The translations under genes and the position numbers were made by a program. A stretch of DNA of 64,000 nt from Trichopria drosophilae (lineage: Eukaryota > Arthropoda > Insecta > Hymenoptera > Diapriidae): contig CM059582.1 in assembly GCA_030407085.1 (NCBI GenBank), positions 207,048,001 through 207,112,000 on the forward strand, in the 5' to 3' direction. Shown here one piece after another: positions 47,413 to 58,789 of this stretch (position 1 is its first letter; each line of letters begins with the position of its first letter). The notes under the pieces were generated by a model. The model ran no database searches. It was not told where the DNA came from and saw only the letters and a list, made by a program, of their open reading frames with translations.

Positions 47413-50285
47413 GAACGTTTATAAAACGTATTTCAGATACGTTTCAAACGTGTCTTAAACCTACTTCAAACATATCTCAAAGGTATCCGAAATGTTTATA
47501 GAACTTATTTAAAACGGTTATAAAACTCATCTTCGGTATACTCAAGATGTATCTAAAACGTTTATAAAACGTATTATACGTTTCAAACTTACCTTAAACC
47601 TACCTCAAACGTATCAAAGGTATCCGAAATGTTTATAGAACTTATTTGAAACGATTATAAAACTTATCTTTGTTGTACTTAAAAGAAACTAAAGCTAAAT
47701 GACCTTAGCAGTCGATGCGACTATAAATAAATTGAAATAAAAAAATAAATATTAAAAATTCTTTAATTCTCTATAAAACTCAAACGATTAAATATTTTTC
47801 AAAAAATCTGAATTTATTAGAAACATTGAACCTTGACATTTATCAATGGAAAACAATTTCGTTGAAATGGATACAGTCAACGTTACGATCGATCTTTTGC
47901 AGACTGTATTCGAAAACCGTTTAATTCGAAAATAGTTAAATGGAAAATGTCTAAAATGTCCTATAAATAAATGCCCAATACAAGCAATTAAGTAGAATTT
48001 AGTGAAAAATCGTTTACGTTAAATTATCTTCATTACTGAAATACACATTCGACATTGCATTTATTTTATTTCTGTTTTTTTATGTTTTGTTTTTTAATAA
48101 AATACAATTAAATATACAACGGAATGTTTATAAAATTAAATGTCACGTGATGATGTATCAGCAATCGAAAATGTGAATAAATCAACTTGAAAAAGATCGA
48201 ATCCTAACAGTATAAAATTCCTGCAACGTTAATAAAATGTTTTAAAACCTTTTCAGAGCGGTAAATACTTGAAATTACTATAAAACGTTTGAGATACCGC
48301 TTGAAAACGTTTTTAAAGCATTAAATATCTCCAATGGTTATATAATACCTTAGGTACATTTTGAAAACGTCTAAAATATGTTTTATAAACGTTTAAGATT
48401 CCTTGTAGGTGCGTTTAAAAATACGTTTTATAAATGTTTATTATATATTTTAATATTAAGAAACGTTCGATAAACTGTTAAGTTATGTTTTCAGTACATC
48501 ATAAATGCGTTGCAAATCCGTTTAAAATAGGTTTAAGATTCGCTTGAAGGACATTGGAAATACGTATCATAAGCGTTCAAGATACTTCTTCAATGTATCT
48601 GAATTACGTTTTATAAACATTTAAGATATGTTCAAAACATGTTTAAAATACGATTCAAATTTATTTTCAAGACGTTTTATAAACGTTAAAGATGTATTTT
48701 TAACACGTCAAACATAAATGTTATAATCGCTTTAAATGCATTTTATAAACCTTTTAAATACGTTGAAATCGTTTTTGAGAGTTTAATATAAGATTTAAAT
48801 ATATCTGCAATACGCTTTATAAACGTTTAAGATACGTTTGAAATACATTTAAAATACGGTTTATAAGTTATTTGAAATGCCTTTGAAATGTATTTTAAAT
48901 AGGCCTTATAAAACTTTGAGCACAAATTAGTTTTATAAACGTGTTAAATAAGTTTTATAAACGTATTAAATGCATTTTATGAACGTGTTTAATGCATTTT
49001 ATGAACGTATTAAATTCGTTTTATAAATGTTTTAAATACGTTTTATAAATGTCTTATATATGCTTATTACACGTTTCTTAAGCCTTTAAAATACGTTTGT
49101 ATTAAGTGGAAGATACTTCTGCAATGTATCTGCAATGCGCTTTATAAACATTTAAAATAACGTTTAAATACGATTCATAAATATTTATAATAAAACTTTA
49201 AATACCTTTTATAGACGTTATAAATACGTTTAAAATTGTTTCTTGAGAGTTTAAGATATGCTTTAAATGTATCTGAAGTACGCTTGCAAACAGTTTCAAA
49301 TACGTATAAATACGTTTGAAATACATCTGAAATACTGTTTAGAACTTATTTAAAATACGTTTCAAATGTATTTTAAATACGTCTTATAACAATTTAATAC
49401 ACATTTTAAGCACATGTGTCTGAAATACCCTTTATAAACGTTTTAGATACACTTACAATATCTTTCAAATATATTTGAGATACGTTTGACGTACACTTGA
49501 AATATGGTTCATAAGTTACTTAAAATACGTTTGAAATGTACTTTAAATACGTCTTACAAACGTTCAAGGCACATTAAGCACTTCGAAAATAAGTTTTATA
49601 AATGTTTTAAATACGTATTATAAACATCTAAGATACGTTTGCAATCCGTTTCTTGAACGTTAAGATACATTTCTCAGGTATCTGAAATACGCTTTAAAAA
49701 CGTTTAATAGTCGTTTAAAATACGTCTGAAATATGGTTTAAAAACGTATTTCGAGTAGGTTGTAAACACGTTTAAATTACGTTAGAATAATTTAAGTTAC
49801 TTTTGGAAAACGTTTAAAATACGATTGAAATACGTATCATAGATTATAAACGTTTCAGATACGTTTGCAATGCGTTTCTTGAGCAATTAATATAGGTTTT
49901 AAAAGTATCTGAAATATTCTTTAGCAACGTTTTAGATACACTTGAAATACGGTTCATAAGTTACTTAAAATACGTTTGAAATGTATTTTAAATACGGTTG
50001 ACACATTTTAAGCACATCAAAAATAAGTTTTATAAACGTTGTAAATACGTTTTATAAACGTCCAAATTACGTTTGCAATACGATTCTTAAGCGTTAAGAT
50101 ACATTTCTAGGGCATCTGAATTACGCTTGATAAACGTTTAATATACGTTTAAAATACGGGATAGGATACGTTTTAAAAACGTTTAAATTACTTTAGTAAA
50201 GTTTAAGATAGGTTTAGAATGCATCTAAAATACGCTTGAAATACCTATTTGATGGTTTAAGATAGGTTTTAAGTACGTTTAAAAC
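47413..50285. repeat. Long ACGTTTATAAA-type array with one inverted block
   Basis: Units around 12-13 bp near AATACGTTT(TATAA)ACGTTTAAG fill 48226-50285. The block at 47413-47690 carries the same motif in the opposite sense (CGTTTATAAAACGTATTTCA, AGATACGTTTCAAACG) and contains a 137-bp direct duplication (AGGTATCCGAAATGTTTATA at 47481 and 47618). The 47695-48220 centre is non-repetitive. The core CGTTTATAAACG is self-complementary. Non-coding. Confidence 0.75.
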
Positions 50286-50645
50286 ATCTCCAGCAAACCA
50301 GGTGGTAAAATGGAATAACCCATGAAAGCAGGAAGAATTGTTATGTGAAGTATCCAGATAGTTCGAAAAAGTCATCCGAAATCGCAAAACCAAAAGATAG
50401 ACAGATTTGACATAAAAAATGTATAAAAGGAACTCTTTTCTTATCTAAGATTGTAAATAATGCTTTAAACTCCATTTGAAACGCTGGTATATTTCACGTT
50501 AAGTATAATATACTCCCAATGGATATAAAAATACATAGCGCTACAAAATTAGGAATATTGGCAGAATCAGCTATAAATACTACGGCGTATACCGTTATAA
50601 ATACCGCGTTTGCTCGAAAAGAAAAAAGCTCGTGCGATATTGAAA

Positions 50646-50673
50646 ATGACCTCCAACAACCCGAGGGACGCGG
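50646..50673 (+). CDS. Candidate start exon with strong donor (partial)
   Basis: AAAATGACC opens a frame MTSNNPRDA followed by GCGG|GTAAGT, a full match to the U1-pairing donor core, at 50674-50679 (phase 1). Read through, the frame ends after 31 codons. The TATA-like box upstream and island context support a first exon; shortness leaves real doubt. No protein family can be assigned. Confidence 0.3.
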
Positions 50674-50843
50674 GTAAGTTTTTACGCGTTACATCCAGAG
50701 CTTTAACTCGATTAGCAGGGTTGGCTCGAGGAAGCTTTTGACGAACACACAGAACGCGAACTTACATTTTAGAAACAATAGTCCCCAGGCGCATCTGGCG
50801 CTTGCGCCGAAAGCTCAGGGTTAATAATTAAGCACGCCTGTTT

Positions 50844-51197
50844 ATGGCTAGCGATAGCGTGGTATTTAGGGGCGATGATAAACAACCGGCGAAGATGCCT
50901 TTACAGTCGAGCCGTTTGGTACACCCACCCAAAACCCCAGACAACCAAACACCCACGTGTAACCGGAAGTCCGGGCACGTCGAAACCCGAGCACAAACAC
51001 ACACACCCTACTTATCGCGTATCAACGTGCACCCAGGAATCCGGAGCACGATCTCAACCACTGTTCCTCCGGATCCCATAAGTCAGACTAATTCAATAAC
51101 GCTAACGCGTATGGAAATCACTGGCGCAGCGAGACGAATTTCGAAGCTGAAATTCGCGACCCCAGTGTGCAACGAATTCGAATATTTCGTTATTTAA
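50844..51197 (+). CDS. 117-codon frame in the island, unrecognised
   Basis: The longest ATG-to-stop frame in the window. It is polar, rich in Thr, Pro, Ser and Arg, with no signal peptide, membrane segment or known motif. It overlaps a 68-codon frame in another phase, and it covers the E-box/ETS pair, which argues for noncoding promoter or UTR sequence. In CpG-rich DNA a frame of this length can arise by chance. Confidence 0.2.
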   Translation: MASDSVVFRGDDKQPAKMPLQSSRLVHPPKTPDNQTPTCNRKSGHVETRAQTHTPYLSRINVHPGIRSTISTTVPPDPISQTNSITLTRMEITGAARRISKLKFATPVCNEFEYFVI

Positions 51198-51639
51198 TCC
51201 CACCGCCAACCGTCGTCCTCGATCTCGAAAACTCGCGAAACGTAATTTCACTCTCGCGTGGAGTGAACATGCAATTAGTCTGATTTTTCCGTTTCACCGC
51301 TGTCGAAACAGAGAATTGGAAATTAAAACGGACATGACGCTGGATTTATGCACGCTGGACTTGATTTGTGGCTTGATTGCAAAAAATGTTTTCAAAATAC
51401 TGAGATTTTTAAATGTTTTAGTCAACATCCGTTGATGAATTGCGTCAACATGGGTCGTCAAAGTCACTGAATAACCTAACGAGATGTTACTTGGGATTTG
51501 AAGTATGATTTCCAAAATTGTTTTGACAATTTCAAGATTTTCCAATATCTCAGTGAACAATAGTTGACAAATGGTTGTCACAATCATTCGAGATCCTCAC
51601 GAGCTGCTACTACGGCGTGCTTAAATGAAATTTAAATTC

Positions 51640-52420
51640 TAGACCATCTCGAGAAAAAAAAATTTGTACAGATGAAATATATGATTGTAAAAAAAGCTCT
51701 GATTGTCTCTCAGTTTTATTTCATTCATGGCGTTTTTCGTATTTCAGTGTGCTGAAAATAAATATCGTCATAAAAATTGGTGCAAGTCCAATTTACACAG
51801 TAAAAATCACAAAAAATCGATAAAAATTATGATTTTTTGCAGTTTTTCCTGTTTACTTCCAAAAAAATTAAAAATATCGAAAAATGTTTCCAATAAAAGT
51901 TTTAGATCTACTTGGAATACATATTTTATATTGAATACATTTTTCGGAGTTTTCAATATTTAACGAAATAAACGAAGAAAGTAATAAAAAATCGGAATTT
52001 TTATGAATTTTTCACTTTTTTTATCATGTAAATCGTATTGGAGCCAATTTTTTTTATGACATTCGATTTCAGTCTATCAAAATACGTAGGACCCATAGAT
52101 GTAATACAAATTTTTGGCGACCCTGTCAATTTTTTTATGGTTATTACACAATATACCTATAAAAATGATGTCTTGTCATTTTTCTCAGTTTCTATCACAA
52201 TAGAAGAAAAGTGTATTAAATATAAAATGTGTATTTTGAGAGGATCTACAACTTTCATTTAAAACAATTTTCGAAATTTTCAATATTTTTAAAAATAAAC
52301 GAGAATAATCTGAAAAATCTTAATTTTTATGGGGTTTTGTGAATTTTTCACCATCTAAATGACATTTACGCCAATTTTCGCTATGATATTCATTTTTAGC
52401 GCAACAAATTACATAAGAAA
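51640..52420. repeat. Diverged direct repeat, offset about 310 bp
   Basis: 51940-52075 and 52265-52395 share TTTTCAATATTT, AAATAAACGA, an AAAAAATC..AATTTTTATG block, GAATTTTTCAC, a GCCAATTTT block and TATGA(C/T)ATTC. The copies are non-coding; the frames of 74-86 codons here are AT-driven. Confidence 0.5.
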
Positions 52421-52429
52421 ACATATGTG

Positions 52430-54080
52430 TACCATATGTGTGAGAAGCGACGTTAACCCCTGTTTCAATGTATTGATTTTTCAAAAAAGAAATTAATATA
52501 GAAAGAAAACGACTGTAACGATTTTTTTATTTAATATTGGACTTGATTCCGAACTTAAATATTAAATTCTAGAGTCAACATGTGTTCTAAAATATGAGGG
52601 TCGTTGATAATATTAAAGTAATATAACATTAAAGAAAATTAACAATTACCCAAACAAAACATCCAATTGAAACATCCCACGATTTCAAATACAAAAACGT
52701 TGAAAGCTTAGTGAAGGGAATAACTCTTGACTGAAAAACAGCAAGGCTTTCCTATTTTTCTGCATCAATAGTAAGAGAAAAAGTTACGAAAACAGTCAAT
52801 TTTTTAGAAGCAATTATTAGTGGACCATTTTAAGTAGATAGTATAGTACTCCAGATCGAAAGATAAATTTCATTATTGTCAAAACTTTTCTTCGAGGTTC
52901 CCTCTTAAATATTTAGCTTCATTTTGTATCAATTTACATCTAGAATAAAACCAGCGATATTTCAGCTGAAGCAAAACTTTATAAATTTATAGCACAAATA
53001 ATCATAATAGATTGTATTTTAAAAAAAATTATTTTCACAGCTTAGTGTATTCTAATTTTTTGTTTTTTGTAGGCACGAATCAAAATTGTGTGGTTCTGTA
53101 TTATTGAAGTAATTCGATGTAAAAATCCAAGTCATTATTCAAACTTAAAGCAGTTAGAGCATCTTAATTAAAAAAATATGACGATACCATCGATACTATA
53201 TCAGCAAAATTGGACGCTTTGGAATTTTGTATATGTTAAAATTTAAAATCAGCTGTAAATGATGGTGTTCTTCTATTTAAACATATTTACTAACGTTTAA
53301 TGTGAGTAATATATGAAATATTTCGTGGAAAACGTCTTGAACATCAGAGTTCCATTATAGGTGACATTTTTTAGTCTTTGGATCATAAAGTAGAAGTATT
53401 TCAGAATGGGAAAGAACGAATAGACTAATAATGATTAATGCACATATTGACACATAAATTTATTTGAACTTTCCATGTTTTTTACCTTATTTTTTAATTT
53501 CATTATCATTATTATACCACTTGCTTTGTATAGTAGGATGGCCCTTACTTTAATTAGTTTTTAATTTATTTGGTCTCACCCACCAAAAATGTTCCATTTG
53601 ATGAAAAAACGTTCTTGTTTGATTTAGATTAACATGTAACTAAAAGGGCTTGAAATTTAACATTGTTTTTAAATGGGAAAAAGAACCATTTTTAGAATTA
53701 TTCCCGTCCTTTATCAAGCTATTTTTTTTAAGGAGTTTCCTTTAAATAACATCTCAAATAGCAAAAAGACATCTTCAAGAGATCTTAAAAATTGTAAGGT
53801 GTCTTAAATATATTTCTTAATCTGATCTATAAGAAGACTTATGCGTCGATTTTAAGAGCTCTACAAGACCTTCCAAATATGAGGTCGTTTTGAAGATATC
53901 TTGAGACTGAGCTCTGAAGAAGTTAGTCAGACTTAAAAAAAATGTCTTCGTACGTTATTCCATGTGTAGGAAAAACTGCTTCATTCTAAAAAAAAATTAT
54001 CTTTGTCTACAAATTATTTGAAATTAGATTGTAGTTTGTCACGATGATTGAGCATTCAGTAAATGTTGTTTATATTTTTA
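52430..54080. other. AT-rich spacer; AAGACATCTT-type motifs at 53.7-53.95 kb
   Basis: No gene seen. Between about 53740 and 53950 short motifs near AAGACATCTT / AAGATCTTAAAA / AGAAGACTTA recur, suggesting a degraded short-unit repeat. Confidence 0.4.
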
Positions 54081-54081
54081 T

Positions 54082-54167
54082 TGTCCCACTTTCTGAGGGT
54101 TTTCTGAACGTCAGGTCATAAAGATCTCAATGACGTCATGTTCAGAAAATTCTCAGAAAGTGGGACA
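54082..54167 (+). ncRNA. Strong 86-nt hairpin, 38-bp stem
   Basis: TGTCCCACTTTCTGAG at 54082 pairs with CTCAGAAAGTGGGACA ending at 54167, and pairing continues to a loop of about ten bases (AAAGATCTCA). Of five deviations from perfect pairing, three read as G-U pairs on the plus strand and two are mismatches. The size suits a microRNA-type precursor, but the very long near-perfect stem also fits a tiny foldback transposon. No expression evidence. Confidence 0.35.
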
Positions 54168-54368
54168 CCTGACTTCTTTTACAGCACATTTCGAAATCAT
54201 TCTGAACTCCTTTTTATTTTGTTGTCTGAGTACAGTCTTCTTTCAAACTTGGTGTTAAATTATAGTATAAATCTTGAAAAATCGTCAAATAAACGTCCTG
54301 AAAAATAGAAATGTTGGAGAATTTCAGATTTATAATTTCGGTGCTCTAAAGGGCCAGAAGTTGATATT

Positions 54369-54599
54369 TTGTGCCCGATTCCAAAATCTTTTTCTGGAAA
54401 TAAATTTTCGACAGTTACTATCAATTATATCAAGATAATCGTCAATCCCCAAATTGACATTTTAATTTCTCAAATTGTCGCACCTTGTGCGATTCCTTTA
54501 GAAATTCATTCAGATTTTAAAGAAAAAATAATAAACTCTCTTCATCCAGAATCAAATGGTGTTGCTGAATGCTTAAATAAATCTATATTTTCTTTTTAA
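54369..54599 (+). pseudogene. Decayed LTR-retroelement integrase fragment
   Basis: The 76-codon frame contains PLEIHSD and, after an apparent deletion, HPESNGVAECLNKSI. These match the integrase core segments of Ty3/gypsy-type retroelements, where an (H/T)SD aspartate of the catalytic triad is followed by HP.S(N/D)G..ER.N. The residues normally between the two blocks are mostly missing and the Arg after GVAE is Cys, so the copy is dead. No LTRs, protease or RT were recognised nearby. Confidence 0.6.
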
Positions 54600-54799
54600 G
54601 GGACGGCTAAAACCCGACCCGATATTTTAATCATATTTTATTTTACTAAAACCATATTTTCATTTATTGAAAACATATATGCTTCAGGATGAATTCATAA
54701 TGAATAACTATTTTAATGCTATTTTACCCATTTTTTAGTAATGTACAAAAAATTTTAGTGATGTCGGTTCAAAAACAAACGAGAATTCAGGAGAATAAA

Positions 54800-55015
54800 A
54801 TCCTGTAGAACTCACGAAGTTAATTCATGCAAACTATCGATTATTTTTTAACCGATTTCACTGAAATTTGCTGTGGATTAATCAAAAATTCGAAAAATAG
54901 CTTTAATATAGTTTGGGACTCCAAAATACATCTAGTTTTTGTTTAATTTGCACATTTTAAGTTGTGAATTGATGTTATCGACTCAGACGTTTTAACTTTC
55001 CCTTAACATTTTTTT
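54800..55015 (+). repeat. Dispersed repeat, copy 2 (partner at 17.7 kb)
   Basis: Homologous to 17660-17870 over ACTGAAATTTGCTG, AGCTTTAATAT, ACATCTAGTTTTTGTTTAAT, TTTTAAGTTGTGAATTGATG and TTATCGACTC. It lies about 200 bp after the integrase fragment. Confidence 0.6.
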
Positions 55016-55019
55016 TCAA

Positions 55020-57490
55020 ATGAATATTGATCTCCGGAGATTTTTCATGATTATAATCTTTTTTCCTTCCCTAAATTTATTTTTTTTTATTTTTCAAACA
55101 TAGGATTGGAACTATGATTGGATCTCTTATTAATTTCATAATGTTTCTGTGTTTCATAGTATTAAACTTTAAAAATTATCTCAATACTTTCACTTAATTC
55201 GAAAGGAATTTTTTTTATGATTTGCAGTTCTTCATTACGATTTCAATCTTAAACACATTGCACACGAGACTTTTATATCCGCATTACGTTCTTTTACCCA
55301 AGAGACTTCTGCCATAACACCGATGCTTAAGCGATACTTTAGTAAACGAGAATCATTTCGAGAATAGTGCTAAAAAATAATAATACTTCACCATATGAAA
55401 AGTTACGCTACATTTCTCAAATAAACTCAATTGGTTTAAAATGTAACAAATTTAACCTTTAGCATAATTAGTTCGGTTGCATTGATGACTTTGGTTAATA
55501 CAATAGTTTAAGCTACTAAATTAGTTTTGTTACTTCAAAGCAAACTCTGGGGTTGTAATTACAAATAGATTTGGGTGATCAAAAACGTCTCTTTATTTAC
55601 TCCGCAGCTGAACAAAGCTGATTAAAGCGAAAAATGTTAATTTAAAATTACATTTAATGAAACAATTTTAAACATTAGAGTGGTTACTTACTATAATAAG
55701 GAAGACCGCTAAGAATAACATAAACGTTCTAAAATAAACGCACTCTAATAAAATCAATACTTGTTAATAATTTCTAAGGGCAGATAAACTTTTACGTTAG
55801 CTCTTAAAAAAGCTCTCAACATAAAAGTACGCACTTACTTAGTTATTGCTTACGATAACTATTAGTTACTCATGATTATATTCAATAATACGTATAAATT
55901 GGTAATAAACCGTTCTTGAATAAATGGACACTTTTAAAATGGAAAATTTTAATAAAATCAATTTATTTAGTCTTGTAGTGACAATTTTTAGTGGTGGACA
56001 CTTAATAAAAAGTCTCTTAATTACGATAGCCTTTAATGTAATCGTTTAAAAATTATTCTGCTCTGTTCCATCTTGTTAACTGATTTCATGTCTGTCGTAA
56101 AAGGGATTTTACTACGTCACGTAGTAGACGGCCTGGAATAAGTAGTTCGAATATGTACTAAACAGACATATATACCCTTGCTTGAAATATCAAGTGATAT
56201 GTTAAAGCAATTCCGAACTGTAAATAAAAATGAAAAAGTAATTTTATAATTGGTCTCGAACCAAAATCGAATTGTTTTTGACAATCATAATTTGACGTAA
56301 CATCAGTGGCGTTGTGAACATTCTTTAAATGTTGGTATAAAGATAATAAATCATAACTTTTCTGTTTTGAAATTTGTGTGCAGTTCGAATAAAATAATTT
56401 TAGAAAATATTTTGAATATTAATTTCAGTTTTGAAAACTAATCAAAGTTATTTTAGTTTCATAATAATTTAACGATTTTATGAACAGAAATATTTTTTGA
56501 AATTTATTTTTAATTTATCAGATTTTTTAAATAAAACCATATAAAATCGTCGGTTGATATGGTTCTGCATTCTTTGCTGAAAGCAATTTCTACTTTTTGA
56601 GTGGATTAACCCAGTCGCTCGTAACAGTTCAGCATGTACGTTAAAGTCTACTTGATACCTCGGATGAAAAATACTGACAAAATCCCTTTGGGCAGTAAAT
56701 ATTACAGGTATTTTTGAAATCGTGAATGCTTGAACATTCTTTTTAAACAAAGTTGAAATTAATAATTTGTTACAATTGAATATTATTAAAGTAAGTGAAG
56801 ATTAAAATAATGTTAGCCATTTGCTACTAAAACTTGTTTAGTAAGAATGTGTTCCAGGTTTTGAACTATGGGAATAAAGATTTTAAAGTGAATATAAGCG
56901 AGTTACTCCTGGAATTTCGTTACAAGAAGAATTTGGAATTTCTCGGGAACTCCAGACACCTAAAACAGACATTTAGAAACTGGGAAGTACTCGAGAAAAA
57001 TACCTTCCTACGTAAAATTGTATAAAAGTGAACTTGACGTTGCGAAATGTCATATTTTTATTCCAATTTCCTGTTACTTTAAAATAAAAACATTTGCCAA
57101 ATTTTGAAACGCTACTGCTCTTCGTAAAAGAAATGTTTTTAGTAGCTTGGAACAGTTATTTCAAAATTTGAATTAATAAGAAAAACACTTCGTATGACGA
57201 ATTGTACAATACTTCTTAGAAAGTTATCATGGCTGTACTTGGATCACTTTGAAGAAGAGAAAATAAGACAGTGATTGATGATTCAAAGCTTATGCAAATA
57301 CGAACATCATTCATGCTTTTCGAGTTACGAATAAGATGCTTACATTTTGTATGGATATTCTCCTGCCATTCTTATTCTGTTAAATTAAGGTGTTTCGACA
57401 AAAATATTTTATTCTGAATCCTCAAATGCAATTTTTAAAAATTTTATTATTTATTTAGGATTGTAGTAGGTTTTTCAAGTTTTAATCGTT
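55020..57490. other. AT-rich spacer, no gene seen
   Basis: Frames at 56478-56750 (-, 90 codons) and 56834-57025 (+, 63 codons) are unrecognised. Their composition is somewhat more balanced than the background, but without splice or domain support they are not called. Confidence 0.4.
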
Positions 57491-57495
57491 ATTAA

Positions 57496-58452
57496 CCCTT
57501 TGAGGACAAAATGTACATAAATTTAAAGTTTGACAAAATGTTGGAATTGATGTTTTTATTGTCCAAACCCAGCTCTTTAGAATAGTGTATCCAAATATGC
57601 TGCCAATTACAAAATGCGAGCATTTATTTAACAAAAATCAAGAATTTTTCAATTATCTTTTTTTTATCATTTCCCACATTAGAATATCTCATATATTTAG
57701 GTAGAGGGTAGTACTAGTGTAAAAATTAGATTTCCAAATGACGACCCAAAAATGCCTACTAAAGTCGATTCTTTTTCAAAATCATAGTCACATGTATTCA
57801 ATCAATTAACCAGAATGAAATGACTTCAAACGAATTTAGTTTTCAAAAATTCAAAATGGCGGATCCACAATCCGGAATGAGCGACCCCAAAAACCACCAA
57901 GTACCAAGAATGAAGTGATTTCGTTTTATTTTAGTAAATAAGTTTACCATGTTGGATCGAGCATTTTGAATTTTTGAAAACTGACAGCAAATTTAGAGTC
58001 ATCGATCCCAAAAAAACCCCGGGAACCAAGTTTGAAGTGATTTTATTTGGGTCCATCGACGGAGTACACACGATAATGATTTTGAAACAAAAAAATGAAT
58101 TTAGCAGTCATTTTTAAGACGTAATTTTGAAATGTAATTTTTTGCACTTAGTTTATTTGGTGGTCCAAATATTTTTGTCGTGATATTCATAAATTTTTGA
58201 GGTGTTCTAATGCGGGAATTGACCAAAAAATATCGATATGTGAAAAAAGATCCTACAAAAATCCAGATTCTTGGTAAATGCTCGTATTTTTTGTATTTTT
58301 AAATTTTCGACCTTTTTTTATTCACGATTTGAAAGAACGGGGGTTGGGCAATCAAAAATATCAATTCTAACATTTTCTTCATTGTGTTTTACGACTATAC
58401 AAAGTGCTGTCAAACTTCATGTTAAATTTATCTACATTTGGTTCTTAAACGG
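57496..58452. mobile_element. TTAA-flanked piggyBac-like element, 957 bp
   Basis: TTAA at 57492-57495 and 58453-58456 flank inverted termini CCCTTTGAGGACAAAATG and CCGTTTAAGAACCAAATG (four mismatches in 18). Interior motifs GGGTCATTTGG (inverted), TTCAAAATGGCGGATCCACA (57849) and CGACCCCAAAAACCACC (57880) match those of the 606-bp element at 17.0 kb, so both belong to one family at different lengths. No transposase frame survives. Confidence 0.6.
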
Positions 58453-58580
58453 TTAATCAATTTTAAATAAGAAACTTCTCCTTTAATGGTCGGGAGGATT
58501 ACGCCAGAAATTCCTTCAAAAAAACCATACATAAAACGGTTTCTTATTAGAAATAGTTTCAGATATTTAAAAAAAAAGAG

Positions 58581-58785
58581 ATTGAAAACCCGACAAATCA
58601 CAAAACATACACTAAAAAAATCAGACATTTAAAAAACCAGACATTTAAGAAAAGAAACATTAAAAAACCAGACATTCAAAAACCCGAAATATCAAAATAT
58701 AGACATTTCAAAATGCAGACTGGTTCTTGAATTCGGGGTTTTGAAGTGTCCCTTTTGTGATTTGTCGGCTTTTGGAGGTGCACCC
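58581..58785. mobile_element. Second GACA-unit foldback, about 205 bp
   Basis: The ends ACCCGACAAATCACAAAAC (58588) and TTTTGTGATTTGTCGGCTTT (58753) pair, and the right end closes with GCACCC as in the element at 22.9 kb. The left arm is a ladder of 15-16-bp units such as TTTAAAAAACCAGACA and TTCAAAAACCCGAAA; the right arm has inverted equivalents. The left terminus is degraded and the target duplication is unclear. Confidence 0.6.
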
Positions 58786-58789
58786 AAAA

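Larger units (their letters stand above)
50620..51290 (+). promoter_or_regulatory. Second CpG-rich island, possible promoter
   Basis: GC and CpG rise sharply right after the array. A TATAAATA box at about 50595-50602 precedes the candidate start exon by some 45 bp. CACGTG (50954-50959) and ACCGGAAGT (50962-50970) lie two bases apart, a typical E-box/ETS promoter pair. CpGs persist to about 51270. Confidence 0.4.
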
